A DNA stretch of 64,000 nt, taken from NCBI GenBank assembly GCA_037962975.1, contig CM075675.1, forward strand, positions 5,342,001 through 5,406,000, given 5' to 3'. How positions within the stretch are numbered: the first letter of the stretch is position 1; every line of letters begins with the position of its first letter. A model generated the notes under the pieces. The model was given only the letters and a program-made list of their open reading frames with translations. It did no database searches and had not been told where the DNA came from. Made by a program: the position numbers and the translations under genes. The DNA is from Clitoria ternatea (Eukaryota > Streptophyta > Magnoliopsida > Fabales > Fabaceae). This document shows, in pieces, positions 46,999 to 59,535 of the stretch.

Positions 46999-47552
46999 AG
47001 GCTAAAAATAAGATGTTATTGGTAGTTTTTGAATTTCTATGTATAGCATACATTTCTGGATTCAAGTTACATGCTCTTAAAATTATATATCTAAAGCTTA
47101 CAAATTATTTTATTAAACATTAAAATGAATTTATCTTTATTTTAAAATATCTGAATTCTAGTATTAAACATAAATGTGTGTTTTTAATTTGATATATCTG
47201 TTGAGGTTGATGTCCAAGAAATATTACTAATTAAAAAAAATTCTGAAACCAGTGAAGGATGATCATAGACTATTTTCCATTGGTAAAATTTGAGGATTGA
47301 ATCCTTAACCATCATTGGAAGATACGAGGAGCTGAATGTGGTTTATAAACATATTGTCGTGAGATTTATAATAGTAATTTAAATTTCTAAATGACCAATT
47401 AAATACGAATAAAATATATTTATTCTTTCTCAAAGTAGTCAAATAGTAACATAGAGGTAATAGAGGATCCTAAGTGATTTTTTATGTGATTTATTTTCAC
47501 ATGCTTTAACTTCTCATTTTCTTTTGTTTATCTCTCATATTTATAATGTTTT

Positions 47553-47871
47553 TTTAAATATGTTTTTATTCCTATAAAAATCAGATTTGATTTTGGTTTA
47601 GCTCCGTAATTTTTTTATGTTGATATTAGTTTTGTAAAAGATAAATATTTTAAAAATACTCTTTTATTATTTATTGATATCGTGTTATATAGATATTTAA
47701 ATATGTCACTTCAATAGATGACAAACAATGTATCATATCTAATGTATAAAATGGATAATACTACAAATTATTTTTAAAATGTTTAAATGTTAGATATCAA
47801 AACTAACACAGATTTTTATAAGAACTAAAGCAAAAAGTAACTATATTTATAAAGATTAAAAATATATTTAA
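47553..47871. mobile_element. MITE-like element, about 318 bp
   Basis: Inverted ends: left TTAAATATGTTTTTATTC, right (reversed) TTAAATATATTTTTAATC, two mismatches in 18. The similarity continues inward (CCTATAAAAATC, GGTTTAG against CTTTAG). The interior is AT-rich and noncoding. This terminus resembles a repeat type I associate with legume genomes. No clear target duplication. Confidence 0.6.
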
Positions 47872-49002
47872 GAATGTTTTGTGTGACACCTAGGTATAAC
47901 ATTTATATCCAGTAAGTACCAACAAAAATTACCCATAACATAGGTTAATTATTCACTTAATAGGTACACAATTAGAAATAGACACATATTCACATAAAAT
48001 TTTAGGTATAAGGTGTGGGTATGAGTACTATGTTACCTCATTCTTTATTACACCTTTTTAATATATAATTATATATACTAATATATATTTTTAAGTTTTA
48101 AAAATTTAATAAATGATTTATTATTATCATTGAATATGTAATGTGTTTTGAAATAAATATTTTATTATAGTCAATATTTTTTAATTAAACATTTTATCTA
48201 TGCGAGTTTTAATAATAATATGACATAGTTATTTTATTTAACTAAAATAAGATAATAGATTTAGGTATGAGTAGCAAAAACAAGAATAAGCATGATAGTT
48301 ATATTGTTACCGAACAACATAAACTCGAATAGGTGTTATCTTGATAAGTGATAACATGTAAAGATAATGTTTTTTAAAAAAATCAATACAATGATCCTTT
48401 TATCATTTTAACGTTTCTTATATAAAATTTTAAAGAAAAAAACAGAATAATAAAAGGGGAACAGTTTTTAATTTAAACTATAATAAAAGAAAATAAAAAC
48501 AACAAACATGTTCTAAAATCGGACATCATCTTAAAACTTGAATCTACATAAAAAAAAAAAATCTTAAAACTTGAACTCCTCCAGAAGGACCTTCACATAC
48601 GGTTATGAAAGGCAACCAATCCAACGGTCAACAGTGGATCAGAATTTGCATGCAATGCAGCATGAACACTAGTTGCTACTAGTACTAGTACTTCTCTCTC
48701 CCTCTATTTATGATTATTTATTACTATTTATATTAATTCATATTTATCATAAATATTTTCTGTTCTCTCTTTAGTTTCTGATCTGTCCACTTCCCTGCAA
48801 CTTTTGTCCCTTCCACCACCACTTCTCTCTTTGCCCAGTTGAGAAAAAAAACCACACAACTAGACAAAAATCACTCGAAGTGTCCCAGAAGCTGTTAAAA
48901 CAGCCACAGAACAAAGAATTTGAGTTCTGAAGGGAACAAAAGAAAGCAAAAAAAAAAAAAAAAACTGAACTTTGTTGAATCCTCAACCATTTTCATCTCA
49001 AA
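47872..49002. other. Intergenic DNA and 5' flank of the LRR kinase gene
   Basis: AT-rich. From 48,690 pyrimidine-rich CT stretches and a candidate TATA-like TATTTATG (48,707-48,714) lie about 290 bp before the ATG. An A-run of about 17 lies at 48,949-48,964 just upstream of the start. The promoter is not fixed from sequence alone. Confidence 0.45.
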
Positions 49003-49539
49003 ATGAGTTGTTTAGTACTCCTTCCTCTGATTTTCTCACTACTGTCTTTGAACCCAACATGGGTTTATGGTACTAACAATGCTGAGCTTAAAGCACTTAT
49101 GGAGTTGAAAGCCACTTTGGATCCAGAAGGCCATTTTTTGTCTTCATGGGCTGTGAATGGCAACCCTTGTGATGGTTCTTTTGAAGGGGTGGCTTGCAAT
49201 GAGAAGGGTCAAGTGGCAAATGTTTCTTTGCAAGGGAAAGGCCTCTCAGGGAAGCTATCACCAGCCATTGGTGGACTTAAGCACTTGACAGGACTCTACT
49301 TGCATTACAACTCTTTGTATGGAGAGATACCAAGAGAAATTGCAAACTTGACTGAGCTCATTGATTTGTACTTGAATGTGAATCATCTCTCTTTTGAAAT
49401 TCCTTCAGTGATTGGCAAGATGGAGAACCTCCAAGGTGAAAAAATGGTTGTTTTTTGTTGGAAAGTTTGCAACTTTTGAAGTGTTCTGCATCTTGGTTCT
49501 GCTTCAATTGGTGTTTTTAAACCTTGTTTGATTTTGTTC

Positions 49540-49572
<33 letters not shown>

Positions 49573-52500
49573 TTAAGTGTTTTGTAGCTATTGGTTTTTC
49601 ACTGAAAGATTTGAACTTGGTTTTGTTTATTTGGTGTACCATTAAGGTTCATTTTCTATGATTGGCTTTTTAGTCCTTTTTTTTTTTGCCCCCTTGTAAT
49701 GGTTGGTTCTCTTGCACTACAACATTCCATAATAGTTAATTCGCGTGATGGAAAAAGAAATTATAGTGTTCAATACTTTTGCACTCCATGGTTTTTGTAC
49801 ATGTTTTTAAAGAAATCTCCTTTAGGAAGGCACTTTATGTAACCATAATGATGATTTTGAACGACCTTGTGCCTTGCGGTTTAATTGCAAAAGGTAGGTA
49901 TGAACTAGGGAATGAAGTGGTAACAGTATTATTAGCCTCATGTTCCTGTTTCTGAACACTAATTAATGTTTTTTTCTGTCTTGCAAGCTTTTACTTATTT
50001 TTCCTTGGAAAATGAAGGATTTAATTCAATCAATATGCATTAAAAAATCTTGCATTTTGCAATTGTTCACAGAAACTATAAGCATAGTACTTTTGAGACA
50101 GCATCCCTATTTAGTGTTTATTCTTCAGAATTGATGTTGCTTTCAACTATTTGATTTTTCCTACTGTTTTGTTTGGCTTAGCTTATAGAAATAGTGTTTG
50201 ATTGGTGGTTCATATTTGGGAATTTGCTTATTTTTTATTCTTCTTTTTTTCACTTGCTTTGCAGTTTTGCAGCTTTGTTATAATCAGTTAACAGGAAGCA
50301 TACCTACACAGCTTGGTGATTTGAAAAAGCTCAATGTTCTCGCTCTTCAATCAAACCAGTTGACTGGTGCTATCCCTGCTAGTCTAGGTGATTTGGGAAT
50401 GTTGATGAGGCTGGATTTGAGCTCCAATAAACTCTTTGGTTCGATTCCCACAAAACTAGCTGATGTTCCTTCACTGCTAGTTCTGGATGTTCACAACAAT
50501 ACTCTCTCTGGGAATGTACCTCCTGGTAATAATGATGTTATTGCTTATAAGTTAGATCTTATTTTTGCTTTTGTTCATTAGTTCTTATATGAATAAATAT
50601 TCACTTTTGTATCTGAGATTACAAAGTCAATCAATTTATTTTATCAGCAAAGAAGATTTTTATTAATAAGGGTACAAAGGGTATTTGAATTCACTACAAT
50701 CACAAGTTTCTAATACATTTTAGAAATATCAATTTGGTCTCCAAATTTGATGATTGTTAATCAATTTCGTCCTCAGCTTCAATAGACGATCATCAAAGTT
50801 GGAGACTTAATTGATCGACCCTTACAATCTTAGGGACGGAAGTAGATATTTACTTGTTTTTATACATTAAATGTGATGTCCAACTGAAATAAGTTCATTT
50901 GCTTTCCTTGGTTTCATGAAGCTCTAAAAAGGCTAGAGGAAGGCTTTGTGTATGAACACAACTTGGGGTTATGTGGAGTTGGATTTTCATCCTTGAAAGC
51001 TTGCACTGCTTCGGCTCATGTCAATCTCACCAGACCTGAGCCTTACGGAGCAGGAGTTGGTGATCTGTCTAGAGATATTCCAGAAACCGCAAATGTCAAG
51101 TTGCCTTGCAATGCAACTCAGTGCCAAAACAAATCAAAGTCCAAACAAACAACACCTATTAAAGTTGGCTTAGTTCTAGTAACAATTGCAATATCAGCAG
51201 TTGGTATTCTGACCTTCACTATGTACCGTCGGCGAAAACAAAGACTTGGAGGTGCCTTTGATATCTCAGAAGGCCGTCTGAGTACGGATCAGGCCAAGGG
51301 TGTGTACAGGAAAAACGGATCTCCTTTGGTTAGCCTGGAGTACTCTAATGGATGGGACCCTTTGGCTGATAGTAGGAACTTCAATGGCGATAAGCATGAT
51401 ATGTTTCAGAGTTTCAGGTTCAATTTGGAAGAAGTGGAATCGGCTACTCAGTATTTCTCAGAGTTGAATTTGTTGGGCAAGAGCAAATTTAGTGCAACTT
51501 ATAAGGGAGTGTTAAGAGATGGATCCGTTGTTGCGGTTAAGAGCATTAGTAAAACTAGTTGCAAATCAGATGAAGCCGAGTTCTTGAAGGGCTTGAACAT
51601 TTTGACCTCTCTGAGGAATGAGAATTTGGTGAGGTTAAGAGGATTTTGTTGCTCAAGGGGACGAGGTGAATGTTTCTTGATTTATGACTTTGTTTCTAAT
51701 GGAAATCTGTCGCGCTACCTTGACATGAAGGAAGGTGATGGAGAAGTGCTTGAATGGTCAACTAGAGTTTCTATTGTGAAAGGAATTGCTAAAGGTTACT
51801 CTTCTAACCTGCCCTTTTTTATTCAAATAATTTCCTTTCATAGTTTGATACTTGACCCTTTTTAAGACATTCCAAAATATTAAGTATAAACCATGAGCAT
51901 GCTAAGAGAAAATGTCAAAAAAACAGTGGTTGGTAGCTAATGGAAAGCATCTTCGTTCTCACTACTGATCATAGATGCTTCAAGAGATGCCAACACCATT
52001 ATATAATGCATATATATTATATTATATTAAAACACATGGTTACTTTTTTTTTGCACACTCAAAATTAATAGTTTATTTGTTAGCAGAGGAAGTCTAACTT
52101 TCAACGTTCTCCCCCATTTTTGTCTTGTTTACTACTAGACCACCTTATCACTTGATTTCCCTTTATTACTCAGTTTGGCAACAAACCTCTAGCCTCATCA
52201 TTAACATTTTTGTGATCGATTTGCATTCTTTTGAGTTCATAATCATTTTGTGAAGTGATCATTTCATTACTGAATTTAATCAGAAGTGAATCTAGTGATA
52301 CATTCTTATGGAATCCAATCTCCATTTTCTTGATCAGGCATAGCATATTTACATGCATACAAAGCAAACAAACCAGCTCTTGTTCACCAAAACATCTCAG
52401 CAGAGAAAGTGCTCATTGATCAGCGCTACAATCCACTGCTTTCAGATTCCGGCCTCTATAAGCTTCTCACCAATGACATTGTCTTCTCTGCACTAAAGGG

Positions 52501-52819
52501 TAGTGCAGCGAAGGGTTATCTAGCTCCAGAATACACCACCACGGGCCGATTCACCGAGAAGAGTGATGTGTATGCATTTGGTGTGCTTCTTTTCCAGACC
52601 CTCACCGGGAAGCATAAGATCACAAGCACAATGCGCACAGCTGCAGAGTCCTTCAGATTTCCAGAGTTCATGGACCCGAATCTGCATGGCAGGTTCTTTG
52701 AATACGAGGCGGCTAAGCTAGCAAGAATGGCTTTGCTTTGTTCCCACGAGTCTCCTTTTGAGAGACCAAGCATGGAAGCCATTGTCCAGGAACTGAGCAA
52801 TTGTAGTAGTTGTGTCTGA
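49003..52819 (+). CDS. LRR receptor-like kinase with degenerate catalytic motifs (four exons)
   Basis: Exons 49,003-49,435, 50,265-50,525, 50,922-51,794 and 52,338-52,819, joined 2,049 nt, 682 residues. All introns are GT...AG and phase 1, and each junction restores LRR or kinase sequence. Residues 1-23 are a signal peptide. A leucine-rich N-terminal cap (NPCDGSFEGVAC) precedes about six plant LRRs (LxGxIP type). One transmembrane helix lies near residues 312-332 (VGLVLVTIAISAVGILTF) followed by RRRKQR. The kinase domain has the ATP-site Lys438 (VAVKSI), but the Gly-rich loop reads GKSKFS. The catalytic loop is HQN (539-541) instead of HRD and the metal motif DSG (559-561) instead of DFG. APE and the DVYAFGVLL region are kept. 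It resembles the LRR-IV type receptor kinases of Arabidopsis, which as I recall share the HQN change. Likely a plasma-membrane pseudokinase receptor; ligand unknown. Confidence 0.93.
49542..49571. repeat. (GT)n microsatellite in intron 1 of the LRR kinase gene
   Basis: About 15 uninterrupted TG units in intron 1 (49,436-50,264). Confidence 0.95.
50728..50815. repeat. Inverted repeat in intron 2 of the LRR kinase gene
   Basis: Arms 50,728-50,755 and 50,788-50,815 are reverse complements with about five mismatches (centre GTCTCCAA...TTGGAGAC). The loop is about 32 bp. It may be a decayed foldback element; no target duplication was found. Confidence 0.7.
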
Positions 52820-54310
52820 TTTGAAGATGTTGAATTTTACTTTAACCATCATCACTACACTAATTTTCTATTGTTTGGCCACTGGCTGGCTCATTGTGGT
52901 GGTTAATTTGTAAGGCTAGACTTTGACATTTTTCTGTGTCCTTAACTAAGGACCAAGTTTTATGTGAATGAATGTCTTGGACATTATTAGGTTGTAAGAA
53001 TTTTTGTTTTCTATTTAAATTTCAGGCATTTATTATCTCTAATAATGTCACCGTTGGGCTTTCTTATATCCTTTCCTTCTTGAGTTGTATGGTTAAATGC
53101 CCTCTTACATTAAATCATTCTACTAATGAGTTGTGGATGTGGTTTAGGTGTTAATGTAGACTGAGATTGTGAGAAGAGTTTCGAGTTCAATCTTTTATTA
53201 AATATACTTTTTGAGAGAAATGAAAAATGTTAACCCTGATTAAGTTTTGAGCGAGATTATGTCTATAAGAGGATATCTATGATAATACTAGAAACCACTC
53301 TTTCCAACCAACTATTAACCAAAACCAAAAGTAAAAGCAATATCATGATAAATGCGATGCATCATGTTCCTTAGTGCTTGCTAGCTACCATGCTTTTTGC
53401 ACTTTTGTTACAGGCCAGTTTCCTTTAGGCTGTGGAAGGCTGATTCAGGGTTCGCTTTGTAGTGTGTTGCTTTCCTGTGCTGTGCTACTATAGGGATCCT
53501 TAGCCATTTCTTTTCACTGGTATGATATTAAAAAGCAAATGTGATTGCCATGGATTTGTGGCTTTTTTTTTTGACGTTGTGGCATGGTATTTGTTATTAC
53601 TGTAGTCACTATTGTATTAATATTTTTGTTACTTAAATATTACTACTACAATTAATTTGATTTAATTTTTTTTAAACATTTGCTTTTTCAATAACTATTG
53701 ATTATTATTACTATTAACATTACAAATTAACTTTTTAAAAAAACTGAGAGCCAACACCCATTTATTAATTTAATTGGATTCAAACTGAATTGAGTTCACA
53801 TGATTAATAATTATCCTGCAATTATATACCTCATTTTTGTTAATTTATTGTTCACTCAAAAAATAGAGTCCCATTTTTATAAATTGCTAAATCACTGTTC
53901 TATTCCCTTATATTTCCAGCATGTTATATTCCAAATTTCTTTTTAGCTAGATAGGTCCCTTATTTTTTTTTAAATGTTTCAATTAGGTCTTCCGACCTAT
54001 TTTTGATTAACTTTGTTAATGAAGATTTGACGTGTCATTTACTCTCCCCAACCAATGAACATTTGACATGTAAAGTTGTCATGTCAACAACATCTAACAT
54101 GTGTGACGTTGCTGCACAGTTAGCAAATGAAGAAATGGTCACATGTAATGTTTGTATGCTATGTTATGACTTTGTTAACGAAGTTTAAAAGATAGAGAAG
54201 TTAACTAACTAAATAAAAAGTTACGCCTAACTTATTTAGTTACAAACAAAACCTACTTATTACTAGTCACCATTTGTATGATATGCAGGTCTAATCAGTT
54301 GACATCCTTG
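52820..54310. other. 3' flank of the LRR kinase gene and intergenic DNA
   Basis: Probable 3' UTR up to about 53,000 (no single clear poly(A) signal). The rest is AT-rich without a gene. A 61-codon frame at 54,003-54,188 lies in sequence of repeat-like style and has no recognised motif. Confidence 0.5.
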
Positions 54311-54600
54311 ATTGGGTAAGTCAACCTTAAATGATATAACCCGAAAAAGCGTCAACATATAGACCTTAGAACACTACCTTCGTGGGCTTTTACGTGATCC
54401 TTAAACCTTGGGTTTCTGAATCAAAGCCCATTTCCATTGTGGATCTTATATAGTACAAGTCCAACTTATTCTTTACCAAAACAAAAAACTTATTCAACCC
54501 TTAACTGGGTAAGTGAACCTAAAGAATATAACACACAAAAGCGTCAACAAATATACCCTAGAACATTAAGGTCCAACCTTCATGGGCCTTTCAAGTAACC
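54311..54600. repeat. Diverged direct duplication of about 95 bp
   Basis: 54,311-54,406 and 54,503-54,600 share the order GGGTAAGT, GATATAAC/GAATATAAC, AAAGCGTCAACA, TAGAACA, CCTTC(A/G)TGGGC. Probably remnants of one old repeat. Confidence 0.65.
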
Positions 54601-57600
54601 AAAGGTATCCAATAAAACTACAATCTTATTCATTTGGTATTAAACTTTTTATTTGATTTTTTTTATTTAAGTTATTTATTATTATTACTATTAGTAGTAG
54701 TATTATGGTAGTTGTTACTACTATACTTCACATTTGTTTTGATATTATTTATTTTTCAAAAAACCTAACACATCCACAACAATCTATTTGATCGGTTTTT
54801 TTTGTCAGATGGGAATTCAATTCAAACCAAGGAAAGGGCCAGGCCCAAAACAGCAAAACACAAATGGGACGATGCAATGGACTGGGCTAATGAAAAAACT
54901 CCAAGGTGATGTTTGATACACAAATATTTTTTTAAAGGAATTATATTTTCTTGGGAATTATATTTTATGGAAATTATATTTTCTAGGAATATTATAAATA
55001 TATTTAGTATGATTAAAATGTTCCTAGAAAAATTACATGGATCTTTTGAATTTTGATCACACTCGTCTTTTTGATAATTTTGGATGGGGATTCAATATGC
55101 AAAAGAAGTTTAAATAAGTTTATATATAATATATAATTGTATTTTTAATTGTAGAAAAACTTTTGGACTAGGCGGGAATTAAGATTTTCATCCCTTTCGA
55201 TGGAAAAATTTTGTTGGGAATTATTAATAAAAATAAATTTATAGAAATCTTAATTTCCCAAGAATATTTTTTTAAACAGTTACATAATAAAATATTCTCA
55301 AATTACAATTTTTAAGAATAAAAAAAGATCTGCATACTATTGCAAATTGATCAGTTAATTTTATATACTTATAGCCTTCTTTTTTTCTTTTTTATTAAAG
55401 AGATATACTTCCTTTTTTATTTTGTAGACTGTTTTTTGTTATATTTTATTTTGGTCATTGTTTTTTGTTATATTTTTTATATTTTTGGACAATTTTTTTT
55501 TTGCTATATTTCGTCAATGTTCCCTTCAATTATAAAAAGGCCATCCTTTTTTTTATTCAGAACCTACGCACTCTCTGGGCCGCACAAAAAAACAACTAAA
55601 CATCTCCACTAACCACAATAACATTTACATTATTATATAGTTAATTCTTGTGGAATTTTTTTCATTCCCAATGTATATATGAAAATTCTATGTTCTAAAA
55701 AAATAATTAAAAAACTGCACTGCGAAGAATTTCGGGTATAATAATAAAAATGATAATTGAGTCTGATATGCTTAAATAACTTGGAAGATTTTCTTTGGAG
55801 CATTGCATGATCCGTTTAACTAGCTGTTTAATCAATATGATGATTGAATCTAATATGCTTAAATAACATCGAAGAATTTGTTTCAATAAATGATGATCAA
55901 TTTAAATATGGTTATACAATTGCTATTTGGGAAAGAAAATGTTAACAAGTCGTTTGTTTGGATTTGAATAAGAGAGACTCCATAGCATTTCCTCTTTCCC
56001 TCTTTTTCGGTAGGAATAATGGAAGATTCGCAACTCCTATTAGCCTTAACGAGACGTGATCATACTCACAAATGATGAAATTGGACCGAAGGCTCCCATC
56101 TCTTGATCTTTCTCCCTTTCTATTATTGTATAAATGTAATGCTAGAGTGAACAAATTTAATATATTTGTGAGCATTTATGATCATTATATATTATTTAAA
56201 ATCTCGTCCGTTTATTAGTATATCATAACTTCACAACATTTTTTTTTATTGAAAGACTAGTTTCTACCACAATTTCAAATCAACAAATTCAATCGAAAGG
56301 AAAAATAATGGTTCTTTGATTTGAAATTGAGATAAAAAAACTAAATTTACAATTGAGAAACGCTATAAAACTATAATATATTTTAATTTTAAATTAGACT
56401 GACAAAATCTCAAACATATGACTATAAAACACGGGGTTGTATTATTTTTTAACTATATGTATTTTTTGTTGGATGAAATCTTATACAAATAAAAAATACC
56501 TGCATGATATGAAACTAATTTTTTCAATAAAAATATTTTCATTTATAATATTTGAATTTGATTGAATTTGAACCCACCATATATATGTGTTAAGGCGTAG
56601 CAAGTTGCAACAGCAATTGAAATTTAATTTCTACAGCACAATAATTGTTGTAATTGGAAAGGACAAGGATCACATGTGGATGAATAAATTAGATGCAGGT
56701 ATTGTTGTTGAGTGTTAATTAAAATTGTTTTGGAATAATGATTACACTCTGGTCCAATCATACAACAAGCATTACATCAAGGTTGTTGCTGTAATTGCAG
56801 AGACAAAACCACAAGCCCCATGTTAGAACAGGTAGCAACCCTCATAAGGTCTGCAATTTTAATTATACCACAAACCATTGACCTTAATTATCATACTTAA
56901 TTTTTGTTCTATTTATTCATGCTTGGGGTCTGTCTTTGATGTTTCTATCTGTGCCCTAAACTTTTTAATCATAATAATAATAATAATAAATGAGAGAATT
57001 TTGACACTGTGTATGGAGATAGTGTTGAAGGGTGGATAAATGGGAAAATGTTTTTATTTTTTATTTTTGCTTTATCATTTGAAATAATGATAAATATTAA
57101 AATGTCAAAATAAGTTTTACATCAATTAAAAATATGATTATGATACATTTTATAAAACTCAAAATAATTTTTAGATTAAGTTATGATTGTTATTTTTTAA
57201 TAATAAATCAAATGATAGTATGAGTTAAGAAATGAAAAATCTAAGATTTGAAGCATTTGTCACGTAATGTTCATTGTTAATTACTAATTGTGTTGTTCTT
57301 ATATATAAAGGACAGAAAAAATTTTAAATTCGGGTTAGTGAAAACTTATGAGTCTATCATTGTAGATAGATACATGAGGATTTTACAGATAACTTTTAGT
57401 ATCAATTAATCAAAATTATGAAATCTATGGGACAAGTTGACAAGATCCATGGGTGAGGAGGTGCACGAGTGGAATAAAGACAGAGAAAATTAGTTGTTAT
57501 TAGGTTATGAATGAAGGCCAACTTAGTTAAAAATTCATTAAATATGAGATGAGGTGGTTTCATCTCATACTCAAAATGAGTTAAAATTTGTTGTAGGTTA

Positions 57601-57850
57601 GCCTGCCAATCCCTCAATTAAAAAACAAAAATCATATTTTATAATGTTTATTAGTAGTCCTCCTTAAAAATATATAAAATAATTAAAATTAATGAAAATC
57701 AATTATCTTATTATTTTTAAGAAGTAAATAAGAAAAAATTATTAAATTAGAAAAATAAAACATAAAATAATATGTTGTTAAAATGAAAAGTGAGTGAGTG
57801 TTTATTAGTTAAGTGTGAAAAAGAAAACTTATTAACGGTCAAAATAGAAG
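54601..57850. other. AT-rich intergenic DNA
   Basis: No convincing gene. 54,911-55,300 has A/T-rich inverted stretches (TTTTCTTGGGAATTATA... and TTCCCAAGAATA) that may be a decayed MITE. 56,740-56,850 resembles 63,720-63,800. An AAT-type microsatellite lies near 56,972-56,990. Confidence 0.5.
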
Positions 57851-57851
57851 A

Positions 57852-58302
57852 TGTTTGGTTTGCAATTGGAGAAATAGGGTTATCAAAAAAAAACTCTAAA
57901 GGTTGATATTGATCTTTCACGCCGTTCGAAATAATCAAAACTCTGTTTTACCGTAGAATAAAATTTTTTCCTTTTTTTAATCTCCGTTTGATTGAACGGA
58001 ACGGCTGAACAAACAGCCTTAGAGGACGTTGGGAGGAGAAACCTCCGTTAATTGGAACTCAAAATTTGATCTTACGGCTCAACATAGTTTTGATTGTCTC
58101 GAACGGTGTAAAGAATTAATATCAACATTTACAGCTCGTTTGAGGTCATCCCCAACGGAGTTTTTCTCCGTTAAGTGGAAGAAGGATTTTGATCCTACAG
58201 GTCAACGGAGTTTTGATTGTCTCAAACGGTGTGAAAAATTAATATCAAACTTTAAATTTTTCACTTCAACTCAACTTTGTTTCCCCAACTGCAAACCAAA
58301 CA
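57852..58302. mobile_element. Foldback MITE, about 450 bp, copy 2
   Basis: Ends: left TGTTTGGTTTGCAATTGGAG, right (reversed) TGTTTGGTTTGCAGTTGGGG. Inside, a core of about 60 bp (57,903-57,960) occurs once and again as two reverse-complement copies near 58,190-58,250 and 58,060-58,125, so most of the element can fold back. The internal repeats share TTTTGATTGTCTC and ACGGTGT. No ORF of its own; a 98-codon frame here is a repeat artefact. Confidence 0.72.
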
Positions 58303-59214
58303 GCCTCTTAAATTTTTCACTTTAACTCAACTTTATTTCCACAACCGTAAACCAAACAACCTTTATACAAACTAAATTTTTATAATCTATAAAAAATTTG
58401 ATTTCGTGAAATTTATTTTATGTTATATGTTATTATGCATTTTCTTTATTAAAATCCGACAAGGAAAAACATGTGATTCTTTTCTAAGTTTTACATGTGT
58501 CTTTAAAATTTCCAATGGGTTGAAGAAAACTTTGGGAAAAGTGTATTTTTGTTGTGGCCTTTCATGCGTCACAAATTAAGAGGATACGGACAACTAAGTT
58601 TGAGCAATTAGAATGGTTGTTTTGATATCTCTTATAATTAGCACATTTTTTTGCAAAACATTAACAAAATTCTTTCAAAACAATTTATGCAATCGTATAT
58701 GTTTATAAATTCCTATATATATGCACTATCTATTTTTTTATAATTATAATATCTTTTTATGCTAACCATGTATATACAATTTTGTTTAAAACTTTGTTAC
58801 GGTTAAAATATTTTCTCTTTCTTAATAAGTATGTTTAGTATGGACTGAATCTGATATTATTTCTACAATATTACCTACATTGTCAACATAGTTACAAATA
58901 ATTAGTTTTATAATAATAATAAAATAAATACATATGATGTTCTTTTGAAGACACCTAATAAAATAAATAAAAAACGAATTCATTTCTCACTTTCTTTTCA
59001 TCTTGTAGAGAAAGTCTAATTCATAAGCATGCTTTTAAAAAAAAAGAATAAATGCATCTAGTGCAAATTGAAAAACCCTAAAATATACCTTAGTCATGGT
59101 TGTTAATCTCATGATATGACTCGTAAACTTGTGTGAGTTTACGAGTTCACAAGTTTAGACTAGTTAATTCATATGAAACTCACATGACCAGACTCATTTA
59201 AACTTGTGTGGAGT
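58303..59214. other. AT-rich intergenic DNA
   Basis: No gene, RNA or clear repeat recognised apart from a second CCAAACAACC motif just right of the foldback MITE. Confidence 0.5.
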
Positions 59215-59494
59215 TGTGACACCTAGTTAATAAAAACACGGGAAATTTTTTTCAATTTTTGCTAATCCACCTAATCGCCTCAGTAAGGTTATCAGATACC
59301 TAAGTCCGCTATACACAAACATATAACATATGTATCAATAGTGCCGACCAAGGCGATACCTTCAAAAGCTATAAACATGTATACAATCATATACAAATGG
59401 CCTCTATGACCATGACACCTCCAACCCAGCAATCATCAAGCATTGCCTTGGTCCACTTCCACTGAAAAATAACAACTTAGTTTGTGTCTATATA

Positions 59495-59535
<41 letters not shown>

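Larger units (their letters stand above)
45031..47552. other. AT-rich intergenic DNA
   Basis: Contains a GT-rich minisatellite (45,249-45,690) and one foldback-family repeat (about 46,848-46,998). Otherwise AT-rich without a convincing gene; short frames lack motifs. Confidence 0.6.

Noticed and set aside
55340..55612. A 90-codon hydrophobic ORF
   Set aside because: Phe/Tyr/Leu-rich because of T-rich sequence. No plausible start context or conserved motif.
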